Notes: generated by a model from the letters alone, not told the origin. 64,000 bases of DNA from Rhodoplanes azumiensis (GCF_042682915.1 NZ_JBHUIW010000003.1:186001-250000); one strand, 5' to 3'; positions 51,705-60,719 are shown, numbered from the stretch's first letter. Numbers and translations: made by a program.

Positions 51705-51723
51705 GAACCGGCGCTCTCGTGAC

Positions 51724-53103
51724 ATGCGCGCCAACTCGCTCGCGCTGCGTCTCTTCCTCTCGGCCACGGCGTGGACCGTGATCATCCTGCTCGCCACCGG
51801 CATCAGCCTGTCGTCGCTGTATCGGCAGGCCGTCGAGCGTTCCTTCGACCGCCGGCTCGGCGTCTATCTGCGCACCCTGGTGGCCGAGGTCGCGGCGCCC
51901 GAGGAGGGGGCCGACCGCGGGCCGTTGTCGCTCGGCGAGCCGCTGTTCGAGCTGCCGCTGTCGGGCTGGTACTGGCAGATCACCCGGCTCGGCGCGCCGA
52001 AGCCCGAGACCCGCTCGTCGCGCTCGCTGTGGGACCAGACGCTGCCGCATCTCGCCGACCAGGGCCTCCAGCCCGGGTCGGACGGCAGCCGGCGCTCCTA
52101 CGTTCCGGGCCCCGAGGACCAGCGGCTGCGGCTGGTCGAGCGCACCGTCGATCTCGGCGACGAGGGCCGCTTCCTCGTCTCGGTCGCCGGCGACCCGCAG
52201 GAGATCGACGAGGAGACGCGCTCCTTCGACAACGCGCTCGCCATCACGTTCGTGATGCTGGCCGCCGTGCTGCTGCTGATCACGATGTTCCAGGTGCGGT
52301 TCGGCCTCGCCCCGCTCAAGCGCATCTCCGAGAGCCTCGCCGCCATCCGGGCCGGCCGCAGCGAGCGGCTGGAGGGTGAGTTCCCCGACGAGATCGCCCC
52401 GCTCGCGCGCGAGACCAACGCGCTGATCGAGGCCAACCGCGAGATCGTCGAGCGCGCCCGCACCCATGTCGGCAATCTCGCGCACGCCCTGAAGACGCCG
52501 CTGTCCGTGGTCGTCAACGAGGCGGCGACGCGCGGCGACGACGATCCGCTCGCCCGCAAGGTGCGCGAGCAGGCGGCCATCATGCGCGACCAGGTGACCC
52601 GCCATCTCGAGCGGGCGCGGCTGTCCGCCCGTCTCACCGTGGTCGGCACCGTGACCGAGGTGAAGCCGGTGGTCACGGCGCTCGCCCGCACCATGGAGAA
52701 GCTGCACCACGATCGCGGCCTCGTCATCGACGCCGACGTGCCGGAGACGCTGCGCTTCGTCGGCGAGCGGCAGGATCTCGAGGAGATGGTCGGCAATCTC
52801 GTCGACAACGCCTGCAAGTGGGCGCAGGGGCGCGTCGCCATCGAGGCTGCGCCGGCGCCGCCGCCCGACCGGCGCGCGAGCGCCGGCCTGCGCATCGTCG
52901 TCGACGACGACGGGCCGGGCCTCTCGGAGGCCGAGCGCGAGCAGGTCGCCCGCCGCGGCAAGCGGCTCGACGAGACCAAGCCGGGCTCCGGCCTCGGCCT
53001 GTCGATCGTCACCGAGCTCGCCGGCCTCTACGGCGGCAAGCTCACCCTCTCGGCCGCGCCGATCGGCGGCCTGCGCGCCGAGCTTCTGCTGCCGGCGGGG
53101 TGA
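51724..53103 (+). CDS. feuQ: FeuQ-like sensor histidine kinase
   Basis: Protein of 459 aa. TM1 (about 11-33, LSATAWTVIILLATGISLSSLY), periplasmic domain (~35-165), TM2 (about 172-192, ALAITFVMLAAVLLLITMF), HAMP, then the H-box NLAHALKTPLSVV, N-box LVDNACKWAQG, G1 VDDDGPGL and G2 GSGLGLSIVTELAG. All catalytic boxes intact. Start at ATG 51724 after the repeat; the repeat-derived upstream extension is not expected to be protein. Confidence 0.9.
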   Translation: MRANSLALRLFLSATAWTVIILLATGISLSSLYRQAVERSFDRRLGVYLRTLVAEVAAPEEGADRGPLSLGEPLFELPLSGWYWQITRLGAPKPETRSSRSLWDQTLPHLADQGLQPGSDGSRRSYVPGPEDQRLRLVERTVDLGDEGRFLVSVAGDPQEIDEETRSFDNALAITFVMLAAVLLLITMFQVRFGLAPLKRISESLAAIRAGRSERLEGEFPDEIAPLARETNALIEANREIVERARTHVGNLAHALKTPLSVVVNEAATRGDDDPLARKVREQAAIMRDQVTRHLERARLSARLTVVGTVTEVKPVVTALARTMEKLHHDRGLVIDADVPETLRFVGERQDLEEMVGNLVDNACKWAQGRVAIEAAPAPPPDRRASAGLRIVVDDDGPGLSEAEREQVARRGKRLDETKPGSGLGLSIVTELAGLYGGKLTLSAAPIGGLRAELLLPAG

Positions 53104-53120
53104 TCCTGGGATGGTCCGCT

Positions 53121-53244
53121 CATCCCGGGGCGCGGACCTCGAGGTCCGCGAGCCCGGGATCCATACGCCCGGTGTCGGTGCGTCACGACAGGCAGGGGTT
53201 ATGGGTTCCGGGCTCGGCGCTTTCGCGCCGCCCCGGAACGACGG
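53121..53244. repeat. Intergenic palindromic repeat, family C copy
   Basis: CATCCCGGGGCGCGGACCTCGAGGTCCGCGAGCCCGGGATCC (two nested hairpins), then GGTTCCGGGCTCGGCGCTTTCGCGCCGCCCCGGAAC. A related unit lies at 57573-57674. It fills the gap after the kinase gene. Confidence 0.75.
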
Positions 53245-53374
53245 TGTGGCCGGGTGACCCGCCGTTCCCGCATCGCTTCGATGCGGCGGCGTGCGGCCTC
53301 GCCGGCGGCGCGGCCTGCTAGGCTGCGTGTCCCGCTTCGTCGCCTGCAAGAAAAGCAACACGGAGAGACGCGCC

Positions 53375-54265
53375 ATGAGCGAGACCCTCGGCCACAGCCT
53401 GCGCGGCCGCATTCCCTATGCGCCGATCCATCGGCGGCCCGCGTTGAAGCTGCCCGACGGCGCCCGGGTCGCCGTGTGGACTATCGTCAACGTCGAGAAC
53501 TGGCTCACCGAAGGCCCGATGCCGCGCGCCGTGCTGCCACCGCCGATGGGCCAGCCGCTGCTGCCCGACCTGCCCAACTGGGCCTGGCACGAATACGGCA
53601 ACCGGGTCGGCTTCTGGCGCTTCCTCGACGCGCTGAACGCCCGCGGCCTGAAGGCGACCTTCGCGATCAACGGCATCACCTGCGAGACCTATCCGGAGGT
53701 GTGCGCCGCCGCCCGCGACGCCGGCTGGGACTTCATGGGCCACGGCTTCGTGCAGAAGCCGATGCACACGCTCGACGATCAGCGCGCCGCCATCCGCAAG
53801 ACCGTCGAGACGATCAGGGCGTTCACCGGCAAGCCGCCGCGCGGCTGGGAGAGCCCCGGCCTCACCGAGACCGACGAGACGATCGACATCCTGGCCGAGG
53901 AGGGGATCGAATACGTCGCCGACTGGGTGCTGGACGATCAGCCCCTTCCGATCGCGACACGCGCCGGCCGCGTCGTCTCGGTGCCCTACACGGTCGAGGT
54001 CAACGACGTCGTGATCAGCGCCGTGCAGCAGCAGCCCTCCGACGAGATCCTCCGCCGCGGACGTGATCAGTTCGATCGGCTGTATCAGGAGGGCGCGACG
54101 TCGCCGCGCGTGATGGCGATCGCCATCCACCCCTATCTCACCGGCGTGCCGCACCGGATCAAGTATCTGGAGGCGCTCTACGACTACATCCTCGGCCACG
54201 GCGACGTGGCGATGTGGACGGGGGCGGAGATTCTCGACTGGTACAAGACGCAGGTGCCGGCCTGA
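53375..54265 (+). CDS. Polysaccharide deacetylase-family hydrolase (PuuE-like)
   Basis: Protein of 296 aa with the NodB-type barrel. Segments ALKLPDGARVAVWTIVNVENW, WAWHEYGNRVGFWRFLDALNARGLKATFAINGITCETYPEV, DFMGHGFVQKPMHTL, PPRGWESPGLTETDETIDILAEEGIEYVADWVLDDQP, and IHPYLTGVPHRIKYL are like the PuuE/allantoinase branch, which act on small amides instead of polysaccharides. The usual TFDDG motif is not seen, also as in that branch. Cytosolic, no signal. Substrate unknown. Confidence 0.8.
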   Translation: MSETLGHSLRGRIPYAPIHRRPALKLPDGARVAVWTIVNVENWLTEGPMPRAVLPPPMGQPLLPDLPNWAWHEYGNRVGFWRFLDALNARGLKATFAINGITCETYPEVCAAARDAGWDFMGHGFVQKPMHTLDDQRAAIRKTVETIRAFTGKPPRGWESPGLTETDETIDILAEEGIEYVADWVLDDQPLPIATRAGRVVSVPYTVEVNDVVISAVQQQPSDEILRRGRDQFDRLYQEGATSPRVMAIAIHPYLTGVPHRIKYLEALYDYILGHGDVAMWTGAEILDWYKTQVPA

Positions 54266-54579
54266 GCCTCGGGCCTCCAGCACGGAGTGTCACCGTCACC
54301 CTGAGAGCTTGTGAATCTTTCCGGTTTTCGGCGTTTCCGGCCCGGCTAAGTCGTTGATTTGACTCAGGTCGAAAAGTGCAAAAATCGAAACATTCACAGC
54401 CTCTGAGGTGCTCGGGCGAAGCCCGGGCCTCGAAGGGCGACGGCCATCGATCTCGGGCCTGCCCGAGATCGACCCCATTGAAGCTCAAGTCGGCGACGCC
54501 GAATTGAGTGGCCGTATCCTTCGAGGCCCGGCTTTGCCGGGCACCTCAGAATGACGGGGGAAAGTCAGGCCGCCCGCTC
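54266..54579. repeat. Repeat-rich 314-nt intergenic region with nested inverted repeats
   Basis: No gene. Outer arms GAGGTGCTCGGGCGAAGCCCGGGCCTCGAAGG (about 54403-54437) and CCTTCGAGGCCCGGCTTTGCCGGGCACCTC (about 54517-54547) are inverted copies. A second inverted pair, GAGAGCTTGTGAAT (54303) and ATTCACAGCCTCTGAG (54393), brackets an AT-rich 70 nt. It looks like two intergenic elements side by side or nested. Confidence 0.65.
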
Positions 54580-55551
54580 TCACTCCGGCCGGTCGGCCGT
54601 GTCGATCGTGATGCGGCCGCCGGCGACGCGGGAGACGCAGGTGCAGAGCTTGGCGTTCGACGCCTTCTCCTGGTCGCTGAAGAACACGTCGCGGTGGTCG
54701 ACGGTGCCGTCGACCGACAGGATCGGCAGGGCGCACAGGCCGCATTCGCCCTTGCGGCAGTCCGAGATCATGGCGACGCCGGCCGCCTCCAGCGCGTCGA
54801 GCATCGTGCGATTCTCCGGCACGACGATCTCCTTGCCCAGCCGCGGGATCGCGACCGTGAACGGCACGGTCGGGAAGCGACCGCTGCAGCCGAAGGTCTC
54901 GAAGCGCAGGTTCGCACGCGGGCGCCCGCTCGCCTGCCAGGCGTGCCTGGCCGCCTCCAGCATGCCGATCGGGCCGCAGACATAGAGCTCGCCGTCGGGC
55001 GCGAGGCCGGCGATCTCGGCTGTAAGGTCGATGCGGCCGCCGGCCTCGCTGGTGACGATCGTCAGGCGGTCGCCGAGCGCGTCGCGCAGCTCGTCGACGA
55101 GGGCGAGATCGGCGGCGCGGCGCGCCGCGTAGACGAGCCGCAGGCGGGCGCCGGCGCGGGCGAGCGCGGTCGCCATGGTGTAGATCGGCGTGATGCCGAT
55201 GCCGCCGGCGACCAGCAGATAGTCGGGCCGCCCGGTGCCGAGCGGAAACGTGTCGTGCGGCCCGGTGAAGGAGAGCCGCGCGCCGGGGGCGAGCGTCCAC
55301 ATGTAGGCCGAGCCGCCGCGCGACTGTGGCAGGAGCTTCACGGCGATCCGGTAGAGCCCGTCCGTGCACGCCCCGACGATCGAGTAGGAGCGGGTGTCGG
55401 GACGCTCGTCGATCCGCACCGTCAGGTCGAGATGGCTGCCCGGCGGCGGCGGTGTGAAGACCGCCGGCTCGATCTCGAACAGGCGGATGTCGGCCGTGAG
55501 ATCGCGGGTGGCGCGCAGCACGCCGGTCTGCTGGTCGGTTCGCGCGAGCAT
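54580..55551 (-). CDS. Phthalate dioxygenase reductase-type oxidoreductase (VanB-like)
   Basis: Protein of 323 aa passing electrons from NAD(P)H to the neighbouring Rieske oxygenase. FMN-binding RSYSIVGA (about 54-61), NAD-binding LLVAGGIGITPIYTMA and ELYVCGPIGMLEAA, then a C-terminal plant-type 2Fe-2S domain with CRKGECGLCALP and LCTCVSR. Typical PDR order and length. 4 nt downstream of the oxygenase gene. Confidence 0.92.
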   Translation of the reverse strand: MLARTDQQTGVLRATRDLTADIRLFEIEPAVFTPPPPGSHLDLTVRIDERPDTRSYSIVGACTDGLYRIAVKLLPQSRGGSAYMWTLAPGARLSFTGPHDTFPLGTGRPDYLLVAGGIGITPIYTMATALARAGARLRLVYAARRAADLALVDELRDALGDRLTIVTSEAGGRIDLTAEIAGLAPDGELYVCGPIGMLEAARHAWQASGRPRANLRFETFGCSGRFPTVPFTVAIPRLGKEIVVPENRTMLDALEAAGVAMISDCRKGECGLCALPILSVDGTVDHRDVFFSDQEKASNAKLCTCVSRVAGGRITIDTADRPE

Positions 55552-55555
55552 GATC

Positions 55556-56662
55556 TCACTCCGCCGCCTGGCTCGGGACCACGCGCGGGCCGGCCTGCTC
55601 GGCGTCGAGCATGCGGTCGATCAGCTGACGCGCCCACAGGGCGCCGGCGTCGATGTTGAGATTGTAGAACGGCATGCGCGGATTGCGGTCGATCGCCCTC
55701 TGCTGCGCCTCGAGCACGACGTGATCCTGGTCGTAGACGCCCTTGCCGTCGTTCACATGGCCCTTCTGGATCGCGCGCGTCAGCGCGTGATCGTCGCGGC
55801 GGAAGTTGCGCACGAAGTTCCAGTGATAGTGGCAGCTCGTCTCGGTCTCCGGCGTGATCGCCGCGAGGAAGCAGCCGTTGACGCCTTGCGAGCGGTCGCC
55901 CTCGCGCGCGCCGGTGCCGGTCGGCGCCACGCCGACGTCGCCGGCGATCACCGAGGGCGCCTGGAAATGGATGATCTGCCAGCGGTCGACGTTGCCGGGC
56001 TTGCCGAGCAGCTTCGCCCAGAAGGGCGGCGGCGCGATGTCGATCATCCACCGCGTCACGGTCGCGCGGCGGTCCGAATGGGTGACGTCGAACGGGCTCT
56101 CCAGGATGGCGTCGTGGCCGATGCTGCCGGCGTGCACATAGGTCTCGTGCGTCAGGTCCATCAGATTGTCGATGACCAGCCGGTAGTCGCATTTCAGCGA
56201 GTAGAAGGTGCCGCCCTCGCCGACCCAGTCGGTGCCGTCGTTCCAGTGGAAGTCCGGAATGGTCGCCGGATCGGCGAGCGCCGGGTCGCCCGGCCACACC
56301 CACACCAGCCGGTGCCGCTCGGCGACCGGATAGGCGTGCACGCAGGCCGACGGGTTGATGGTCTTCTGGGCCGGCATGAAGGTGCAGCGGCCGTCGCCGT
56401 CGAAGACGAGGCCGTGATAGCCGCACACCACCTGGTCGCCGTCGAGGCGGCCGAGCGAGAGCGGCAGCAGGCGGTGCCAGCAGGCATCCTCAAGGGCGGC
56501 GACGCGGCCGTCGGAGCGGCGGTACAGCACCATGTCCTTGCCGCAGACCGTGCGGGCGGCGAGCGCGCGGCCGATCTCGTGGATCCAGGCGGCGGCGTAC
56601 CAGGCGTTGAGCGGGAAGGGACGGCGGGGCGCGGCGGAGCCGGTGGTCGCGTGGGGTGTCAT
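55556..56662 (-). CDS. Rieske non-haem iron oxygenase, alpha subunit (VanA-like)
   Basis: Protein of 368 aa. Rieske cluster ligands are CxH in DACWHRLLPLSLG and CxxH in VVCGYHGLVF. The mononuclear iron site is in NLMDLTHETYVHAGSIG (two His). NAWYAAAWIHEIG at the N-terminus is typical of VanA-type demethylases. Likely O-demethylates or hydroxylates an aromatic or similar compound; the substrate cannot be read. ATG 56662 follows a divergent intergenic region with a 16-bp palindrome. No dedicated regulator gene is adjacent. Confidence 0.92.
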   Translation of the reverse strand: MTPHATTGSAAPRRPFPLNAWYAAAWIHEIGRALAARTVCGKDMVLYRRSDGRVAALEDACWHRLLPLSLGRLDGDQVVCGYHGLVFDGDGRCTFMPAQKTINPSACVHAYPVAERHRLVWVWPGDPALADPATIPDFHWNDGTDWVGEGGTFYSLKCDYRLVIDNLMDLTHETYVHAGSIGHDAILESPFDVTHSDRRATVTRWMIDIAPPPFWAKLLGKPGNVDRWQIIHFQAPSVIAGDVGVAPTGTGAREGDRSQGVNGCFLAAITPETETSCHYHWNFVRNFRRDDHALTRAIQKGHVNDGKGVYDQDHVVLEAQQRAIDRNPRMPFYNLNIDAGALWARQLIDRMLDAEQAGPRVVPSQAAE

Positions 56663-56796
56663 CGGGCGTTTCCTGGCAGTTTCGTTGTTTGGACTAATGC
56701 TAGGCGGCGGGGCGCGGTCGAGGCCAGCGGAAAGATGCCCACGATTCCGGTGGGAGCGCCCGGACGGCCCACCAAGGCCTTGCGAAGTCGGGAAAG

Positions 56797-56812
56797 GTGG
56801 GCAATTGCCCAC
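56797..56812. promoter_or_regulatory. 16-bp perfect palindrome, candidate operator
   Basis: GTGGGCAATTGCCCAC is a perfect palindrome in the 333-nt divergent gap (56663-56995) between the Rieske oxygenase and YqhA-type genes. A CCCAC-N7-GTGGG pair lies about 45 nt nearer the oxygenase (56738-56754). The rest of the gap shows no gene. No known regulator can be assigned. Confidence 0.45.
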
Positions 56813-56995
56813 TGCGACGGCCTGTCGCGGCGGCCGTCGAAAGCTGCGGCCAAATGCCCGTTTCGCCGTCACGCGGCCGTCGATTCGGTCTGCTGGATCG
56901 GAGCCGGCGGTGGACCGCGGGCCGGCCGCGGACGTATCACCCGCGGGCTTCCATCACGCCGCCGTCGGGCCCGAGGATCGAGCGAGACCATCCGG

Positions 56996-57565
56996 ATGAC
57001 CGAGACGACCCCGCACCTTTCGAAGTCGCTGCCCAAGGAGCTGCGCCCGTTGCCGATGCTGATCTTCGGCTCGCGCTGGCTGCAGCTGCCGCTCTACATG
57101 GGTCTGATCGTCGCCCAGGGCGTCTACGTGATCCTGTTCCTCAAGGAGCTCTGGCACCTCGTCACGCACGCCTTCGACTTCAGCGAGCTGCAGATCATGC
57201 TGGTGGTGCTCGGCCTGATCGACGTCGTGATGATCTCCAACCTGCTCATCATGGTGATCGTCGGCGGTTACGAGACCTTCGTGTCGCGGCTCGGCCTCGA
57301 GGGCCATCCGGACCAGCCGGAGTGGCTCAGCCACGTCAATGCGAGCGTGCTCAAGATCAAGCTCGCGATGGCGATCATCGGCATCTCGTCGATCCACCTG
57401 CTGCGCACCTTCATCGAGGCCGGGGCGCTCGACTCCGGCCGCGGCACTCTCACGGCGACGGGCGTCATGTGGCAGACCATCATCCACTGCGTCTTCATCC
57501 TGTCGGCGATCGGCATCGCCTATGTGGACCGCCTGAGCCAGCCGCCGCACGGCGCGCATCATTGA
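56996..57565 (+). CDS. YqhA family (UPF0114) inner membrane protein
   Basis: Membrane protein of 189 aa. Family pattern: FGSRWLQLPLYMGLIVAQGVYVILFLKELWHL, LQIMLVVLGLIDVVMISNLLIMVIVGGYETFVSRL, NASVLKIKLAMAIIGISSIHLLRTFIEA, WQTIIHCVFILSAIGIAYVDRL. Four TM helices. Function unknown; possibly ion transport. A repeat follows it directly. Confidence 0.9.
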   Translation: MTETTPHLSKSLPKELRPLPMLIFGSRWLQLPLYMGLIVAQGVYVILFLKELWHLVTHAFDFSELQIMLVVLGLIDVVMISNLLIMVIVGGYETFVSRLGLEGHPDQPEWLSHVNASVLKIKLAMAIIGISSIHLLRTFIEAGALDSGRGTLTATGVMWQTIIHCVFILSAIGIAYVDRLSQPPHGAHH

Positions 57566-57572
57566 GGTGCCG

Positions 57573-57674
57573 GTCATTCCGGCGCACGGCGAAGCCGCGA
57601 ACCCGGAATCCAGCGGCGGAGATCGCGGTCGGGGTTCGATTCCGGGTTCGGCGCTGCGCGCCGCTCCGGAACGG
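57573..57674. repeat. Intergenic palindromic repeat, family C copy
   Basis: GTCATTCCGGCGCACGGCGAAGCCGCGAACCCGGAATCC then GATTCCGGGTTCGGCGCTGCGCGCCGCTCCGGAAC: nested hairpins like 53121-53244. It lies between convergent YqhA-type and efflux genes and may act as transcription boundary. Confidence 0.75.
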
Positions 57675-57689
57675 CGCGTTCGGCGACGA

Positions 57690-59195
57690 TCAGATCCGCC
57701 GCAGCGGATTGGTCAGCGCCAGCGCCAGGCCGCCGAGCGTGAAGCCGGCGATGCCGAGGAAGACCACCCGGAAGGCGTCGCGGATGTCGCCCTGCACGGC
57801 GGCGAGCCGCTCGGGCGGCAGGCTCGCGGCGGCGTCGCGGCCGCGCTGTGCCAGTCCCGAGAAGACCGCCAGCGCCTCCGGATTGTGGAGCGCCAGCCAG
57901 CCGAACAGCAGCGTCGCGATGACGGCGGTGCCGAGCCCGGCGCCGATCGAGCGCGAGAATTGCACCGAGCCCGCCGCCTCGCCGAGCCGCCCCGGGCCGG
58001 CGGCGCTCTGCACCGTCACCTGCACGACCGCCATCACGGTGCCCATGCAGGTGCCGTTCCAGAACATCATGCCGCCGAGCGCCGGGATCGACATGTGGTC
58101 GGCGAAGATCGCCAGCACGACGAGATTGACGGCGGCGAGCCCGAGCCCGACCGAGGGGAACACGGTCGTGTAGCCGGTGCTCGCCATCAGCCGGCCGGTG
58201 AGCAGCGAGCCGGTGCCGATCCCGATGGTGAGCGGCACCAGCACGAGCCCCATGGTGGAGGGCCAGGCGCCGCGCACGACGCCGAGATAGACGGGCAGGA
58301 AGGTGATCAGCGCGACCAGGGCGGCGCCGTGGCAGGCCGCCATCGCGTCGGCCCGCCAGATCGCCGGCTGCTTCAAGAGGCCGAGCGGGATCAGCGGCGA
58401 GGGGGTGCGACGCTCCTGCAGGATCAGCAGCACGAGACTGAGGGCGGCGGCGGCGAGCAGCGCGGCGGCGAACGGCAGCGCCGAGAAGTTCGCCCGCTGC
58501 ACCTGCTCGAGCGACAACAGCGTCGTCGTCACGAAGGCGGCGAACAGGATCAGCCCGAGCGGATCGGACGCCCAGGCGACGCGCTCGACCTTGCGGACCG
58601 GCAGGCGCAGCACCAGCCCCATCGCCAGCACGGCGATCGGCAGGTTGACCAGGAAGATCGAGCGCCAGCCGAAGTGCTCGGTGAGGACGCCGCCGACCAC
58701 CGGGCCGAACGAGTTCGCCGTGACGGCGACGGCGGCGAGCCAGCCCTGGTAGCGGGCGCGCTCGCGGGGCGGCACCGCCTCGCCGACCAGGGCCTGCGAC
58801 AGCGTCATCAGCCCGCCGCCGCCGAGCCCCTGCAGGACGCGGGCGAGCGCCAGCGTCTCGATGGTCGGCGCGGCGGCGCACAGGAGCGACGTGACCAGGA
58901 ACACGCCGAGCGCCACCAGCAGGAGGCGCCGCCGTCCGAAGGCGTCGCCGAGCCGCCCGTAGACGGGCGCCGCGACCGTGGCGGCGATCAGATAGGCGAC
59001 CACCACCCAGGGGGCGCGCTCGATCTGCCCGGTCGAGGCGGCGATCGCCGGCAGCGCCGTCGCCACGATGGTCTGGTCGACCACGGCCAGGAACATCGGC
59101 AGCATGATCGACGGGAAGATCAGCTTGAACGGAGTGCCGGCCGGGGACGGCGCTGCGGGCGGGGGCGGCGGGGGCAGATCGGGGGCGGTCGACAC
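57690..59195 (-). CDS. MFS efflux transporter, DHA2 (14-TM) family
   Basis: Protein of 501 aa starting at GTG 59195 after removing a non-homologous extension. The N-terminus is cytoplasmic and Pro-rich, then TM1 (FPSIMLPMFLAVVDQTIVATALPAIA), motif A GRLGDAFGRRRLLLVAL, motif C-type GLGGGGLMTLSQALVGEAVPPRERARYQGW and SFGPVVGGVLTEHFGWRSIFLVNLPI. This is the EmrB/QacA-like drug:H+ antiporter group. No EmrA-like partner nearby. Met or GTG choice uncertain. Confidence 0.9.
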   Translation of the reverse strand: MSTAPDLPPPPPPAAPSPAGTPFKLIFPSIMLPMFLAVVDQTIVATALPAIAASTGQIERAPWVVVAYLIAATVAAPVYGRLGDAFGRRRLLLVALGVFLVTSLLCAAAPTIETLALARVLQGLGGGGLMTLSQALVGEAVPPRERARYQGWLAAVAVTANSFGPVVGGVLTEHFGWRSIFLVNLPIAVLAMGLVLRLPVRKVERVAWASDPLGLILFAAFVTTTLLSLEQVQRANFSALPFAAALLAAAALSLVLLILQERRTPSPLIPLGLLKQPAIWRADAMAACHGAALVALITFLPVYLGVVRGAWPSTMGLVLVPLTIGIGTGSLLTGRLMASTGYTTVFPSVGLGLAAVNLVVLAIFADHMSIPALGGMMFWNGTCMGTVMAVVQVTVQSAAGPGRLGEAAGSVQFSRSIGAGLGTAVIATLLFGWLALHNPEALAVFSGLAQRGRDAAASLPPERLAAVQGDIRDAFRVVFLGIAGFTLGGLALALTNPLRRI

Positions 59196-59340
59196 CGGGG
59201 TGATCCTGGGGGCGGGGTGGCCGCGGCGCGTTCGCGAGCGTGGAACAAGGGCCGAGCCGGGGAGGCGGGACGCACCTGCCCACATAGGCGGGCCGGTCGG
59301 CGCTGCGCAACCCGCACGGCCACGCGGCCCGGCATGCCGC

Positions 59341-59391
59341 CGTCACATTCCCGCGCGCGTCGCATTTCCTCGTGCGTCACACTCCCGCGCG
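59341..59391. repeat. Short direct repeat upstream of the CoA-transferase gene
   Basis: CGTCACATTCCCGCGCG (59341-59357) and CGTCACACTCCCGCGCG (59375-59391) differ at one base and start 34 bp apart. They lie in the divergent gap between the efflux and CoA-transferase genes, 48-98 nt before the CoA-transferase start. Could be operator sites or a small duplication. Confidence 0.5.
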
Positions 59392-59438
59392 GATGTGCGA
59401 TACGGTGCGCCGGCCCCCAACGGAACCGCCCGCCCACC

Positions 59439-60719
59439 ATGCCCGACACGCCCGATGCCATGCCTTCGCCCGCACCCGCCGATCGCGCTCCGGCCGCCGG
59501 CGCGCTCTCCCACATCCGGGTGCTCGACCTGTCGCGGGTGCTCGCCGGCCCCTGGTGCACCCAGAACCTCGCCGACCTCGGCGCCGACGTGATCAAGGTC
59601 GAGCGGCCCGGCACGGGCGACGACACCCGCGCCTGGGGGCCGCCCTTCGTGGCGGACGCCGACGGCGGGTCGAGCGGCGACTCGACCTATTACGCCGCCG
59701 CCAATCGCGGCAAGCGCTCGATCGCGATCGACATCGCCCGGCCCGAGGGGCAGGCGCTGGTGCGCGCGCTCGCGGCGGAAAGCGACGTCGTGATCGAGAA
59801 CTTCAAGGTCGGCGATCTCGCCCGCTACGGGCTCGACTATGCGAGCCTCGCGCCGACGAATCCGGGTCTCGTCTACTGCTCGATCACCGGCTACGGCCAG
59901 GACGGGCCGGACGCGCACAAGCCCGGCTACGACTTCGTCTTCCAGGCGCAGGGCGGGCTGATGAGCATCACGGGCGAGCGCGACGACCGGCCCGGCGGCG
60001 GCCCGCAGAAGGTCGGCATCGCCATCGCCGACGTGCTCACCGGCATGTATGCGACGATCGCCATCCTGGCGGCGCTCAACCACCGCAGCGTGTCGGGTCG
60101 CGGCCAGTACATCGACATGGCGCTGCTCGACTGCATCGTGGCGCTCGGCGGCAACCAGGTGACCGGCTTCTTCGCCTCCGGCAAGGTGCCGCACCGCTAC
60201 GGCAACGCCCATGCGAGCCTCGTTCCCTACGGCTCCTTCGCGACCGCCGACGGGCACGTGGTGATCGCGGTCGGCAACGACGCGCAGTGGCGGCGCTGCT
60301 GCGACGTGCTGGGCCGCGCCGACCTCGCCGCCGATCCGCGCTGGAGCACGATGTCGGGCCGCATCGTCGGTCGCGACGTGCTGATCCCCGACCTCGCCGC
60401 GACGCTGAAGACGAGGACCACGGCCGAGTGGGTCGCGGCGCTGGAGCGCGAGGGCGTGCCGTGCGGCGCCATCAACGACTACGCGCAGGTGTTCGAGGAG
60501 CCCCAGGTGAAGCATCGCGGCCTGCGCATCGACCTGCCGCGCGACGACGGCAGCACGGTCGCCACCATCGCGTCGCCGCTGCGCCTCGCCGGCACGCCGC
60601 CGCGCTACGATCGCGCGCCTCCGCGTCTCGGCCAGCACACCGAGGAGGTGCTTCGTGATCTGCTCGGCAAGACCGAAGCCGACATCGCGGCGCTGCGCGC
60701 GGCCGGCGTGGTGGGGTGA
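59439..60719 (+). CDS. CaiB/BaiF (class III) CoA-transferase
   Basis: Protein of 426 aa moving CoA between carboxylic acids. Family pattern: SHIRVLDLSRVLAGPWCTQNLADLGADVIKVERPGTGDDTRAWGPPF, NRGKRSIAIDIARPEGQALVRAL, VVIENFKVG, YCSITGYGQDGPDAHKPGYDFVFQAQGGLMSITG (conserved Asp region), GIAIADVLTGMYATIAILAAL, and DAQWRRCCDVLG. Substrate unknown. No acyl-CoA enzymes directly adjacent. Confidence 0.93.
   Translation: MPDTPDAMPSPAPADRAPAAGALSHIRVLDLSRVLAGPWCTQNLADLGADVIKVERPGTGDDTRAWGPPFVADADGGSSGDSTYYAAANRGKRSIAIDIARPEGQALVRALAAESDVVIENFKVGDLARYGLDYASLAPTNPGLVYCSITGYGQDGPDAHKPGYDFVFQAQGGLMSITGERDDRPGGGPQKVGIAIADVLTGMYATIAILAALNHRSVSGRGQYIDMALLDCIVALGGNQVTGFFASGKVPHRYGNAHASLVPYGSFATADGHVVIAVGNDAQWRRCCDVLGRADLAADPRWSTMSGRIVGRDVLIPDLAATLKTRTTAEWVAALEREGVPCGAINDYAQVFEEPQVKHRGLRIDLPRDDGSTVATIASPLRLAGTPPRYDRAPPRLGQHTEEVLRDLLGKTEADIAALRAAGVVG

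Noticed and set aside
57567..59438. N-terminal half of a 1050-aa + strand frame before the CoA-transferase
   Set aside because: The part before 59439 is Arg/Gln-rich antisense to the DHA2 transporter; the CoA-transferase begins at ATG 59439.
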